From positions 1,481-6,727 of the forward strand of contig JAMCQR010000028.1 in the NCBI GenBank assembly GCA_023379555.1: a stretch of 5,247 bases of DNA, in the 5' to 3' direction. Numbering within the stretch: the first letter of the stretch is position 1; the number at the start of each line of letters is the position of its first letter. The DNA comes from Thermoplasmatota archaeon. Lineage in GTDB: Archaea > Thermoplasmatota > Thermoplasmata > Thermoplasmatales > GCA-001856825. The position numbers and the translations under genes are program-made. A model generated the notes under the pieces. It did no database searches and had not been told where the DNA came from. It saw only the letters and a program-made list of their open reading frames with translations. Shown here piece by piece: positions 5,246-5,247 of this stretch.

Positions 5246-5247
5246 CA

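Larger units (their letters stand above)
2951..5247 (-). mobile_element. ISa: outer IS3-family element, interrupted, right end outside window
   Basis: The outer insertion sequence lies on the minus strand and is split by the inner element at 3807-5124. Its transposase-3' terminus is placed at 2951 because the segment from there, TGATCTGCTACCCGTAAAAC, has the TG...ACCC pattern of IS3-family ends and resembles the inner element's own termini. The stop codon of its orfB at 2985-2987 is 34 bp inside that end. The other terminus, and most of orfA, are beyond the right edge. About 974 bp of this element are in the window once the inner element and one target duplicate are removed, consistent with a total near 1.3 kb. 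The element is not autonomous because its orfB is broken twice. Confidence 0.8.

Overview
The window looks like a tRNA-adjacent accessory (defence and transposon) region of an archaeon, most likely a Thermoplasmatales-type euryarchaeon. This rests on a tRNA-Ser without encoded CCA, heavy use of AGG/AGA arginine and ATA isoleucine codons, GAGGTGATC-type ribosome binding sites, and TATA-like AT-rich promoter stretches. The phylum assignment is an inference and has not been checked against any database.

Layout. At 11-94 (+) is an intact tRNA-Ser(UGA). At 95-265 is a gene-less stretch that may hold a deletion remnant of an IS200/IS605 (TnpB-type) element. At 266-1007 (+) lies a D12-class DNA adenine methyltransferase gene broken by three frameshifts, one inside its catalytic DPPY motif. 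Convergent to it, 6 bp away, an intact 560-codon gene at 1014-2696 (-) encodes a DUF262-DUF1524 protein of the GmrSD type (ParB-like plus HNH nuclease). Upstream of that gene is an AT-rich promoter region, and at 2876-2923 (+) is a short remnant of the 3' end of a second D12 methylase, so the nuclease gene is bracketed by two dead methylase copies.

From 2951 to the right edge is a pair of nested IS3-family elements. The outer one (here ISa) lies on the minus strand. Its left end is near 2951 and its right end is outside the window. Its transposase gene is broken twice: by a perfect 7-bp tandem duplication at 3655-3668, and by insertion of the inner element (here ISb). ISb is complete, 1318 bp (3807-5124), with inverted termini, a 5-bp target duplication GCCCG, and orfA and orfB joined through an A AAA AAA slippery heptamer that would give a 390-residue OrfAB transposase with a DD(35)E catalytic triad. 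Removing ISb and one GCCCG restores the ISa frame exactly. The target is the centre of a 17-bp interrupted palindrome.

How it fits together. The only apparently functional protein genes are the DUF262-DUF1524 nuclease and the ISb transposase. Both methylase copies and ISa are dead. An intact nuclease beside inactivated methylases argues against a conventional restriction-modification pair that needs protective methylation. It fits better with a modification-dependent or self-standing defence nuclease, though this remains an inference.
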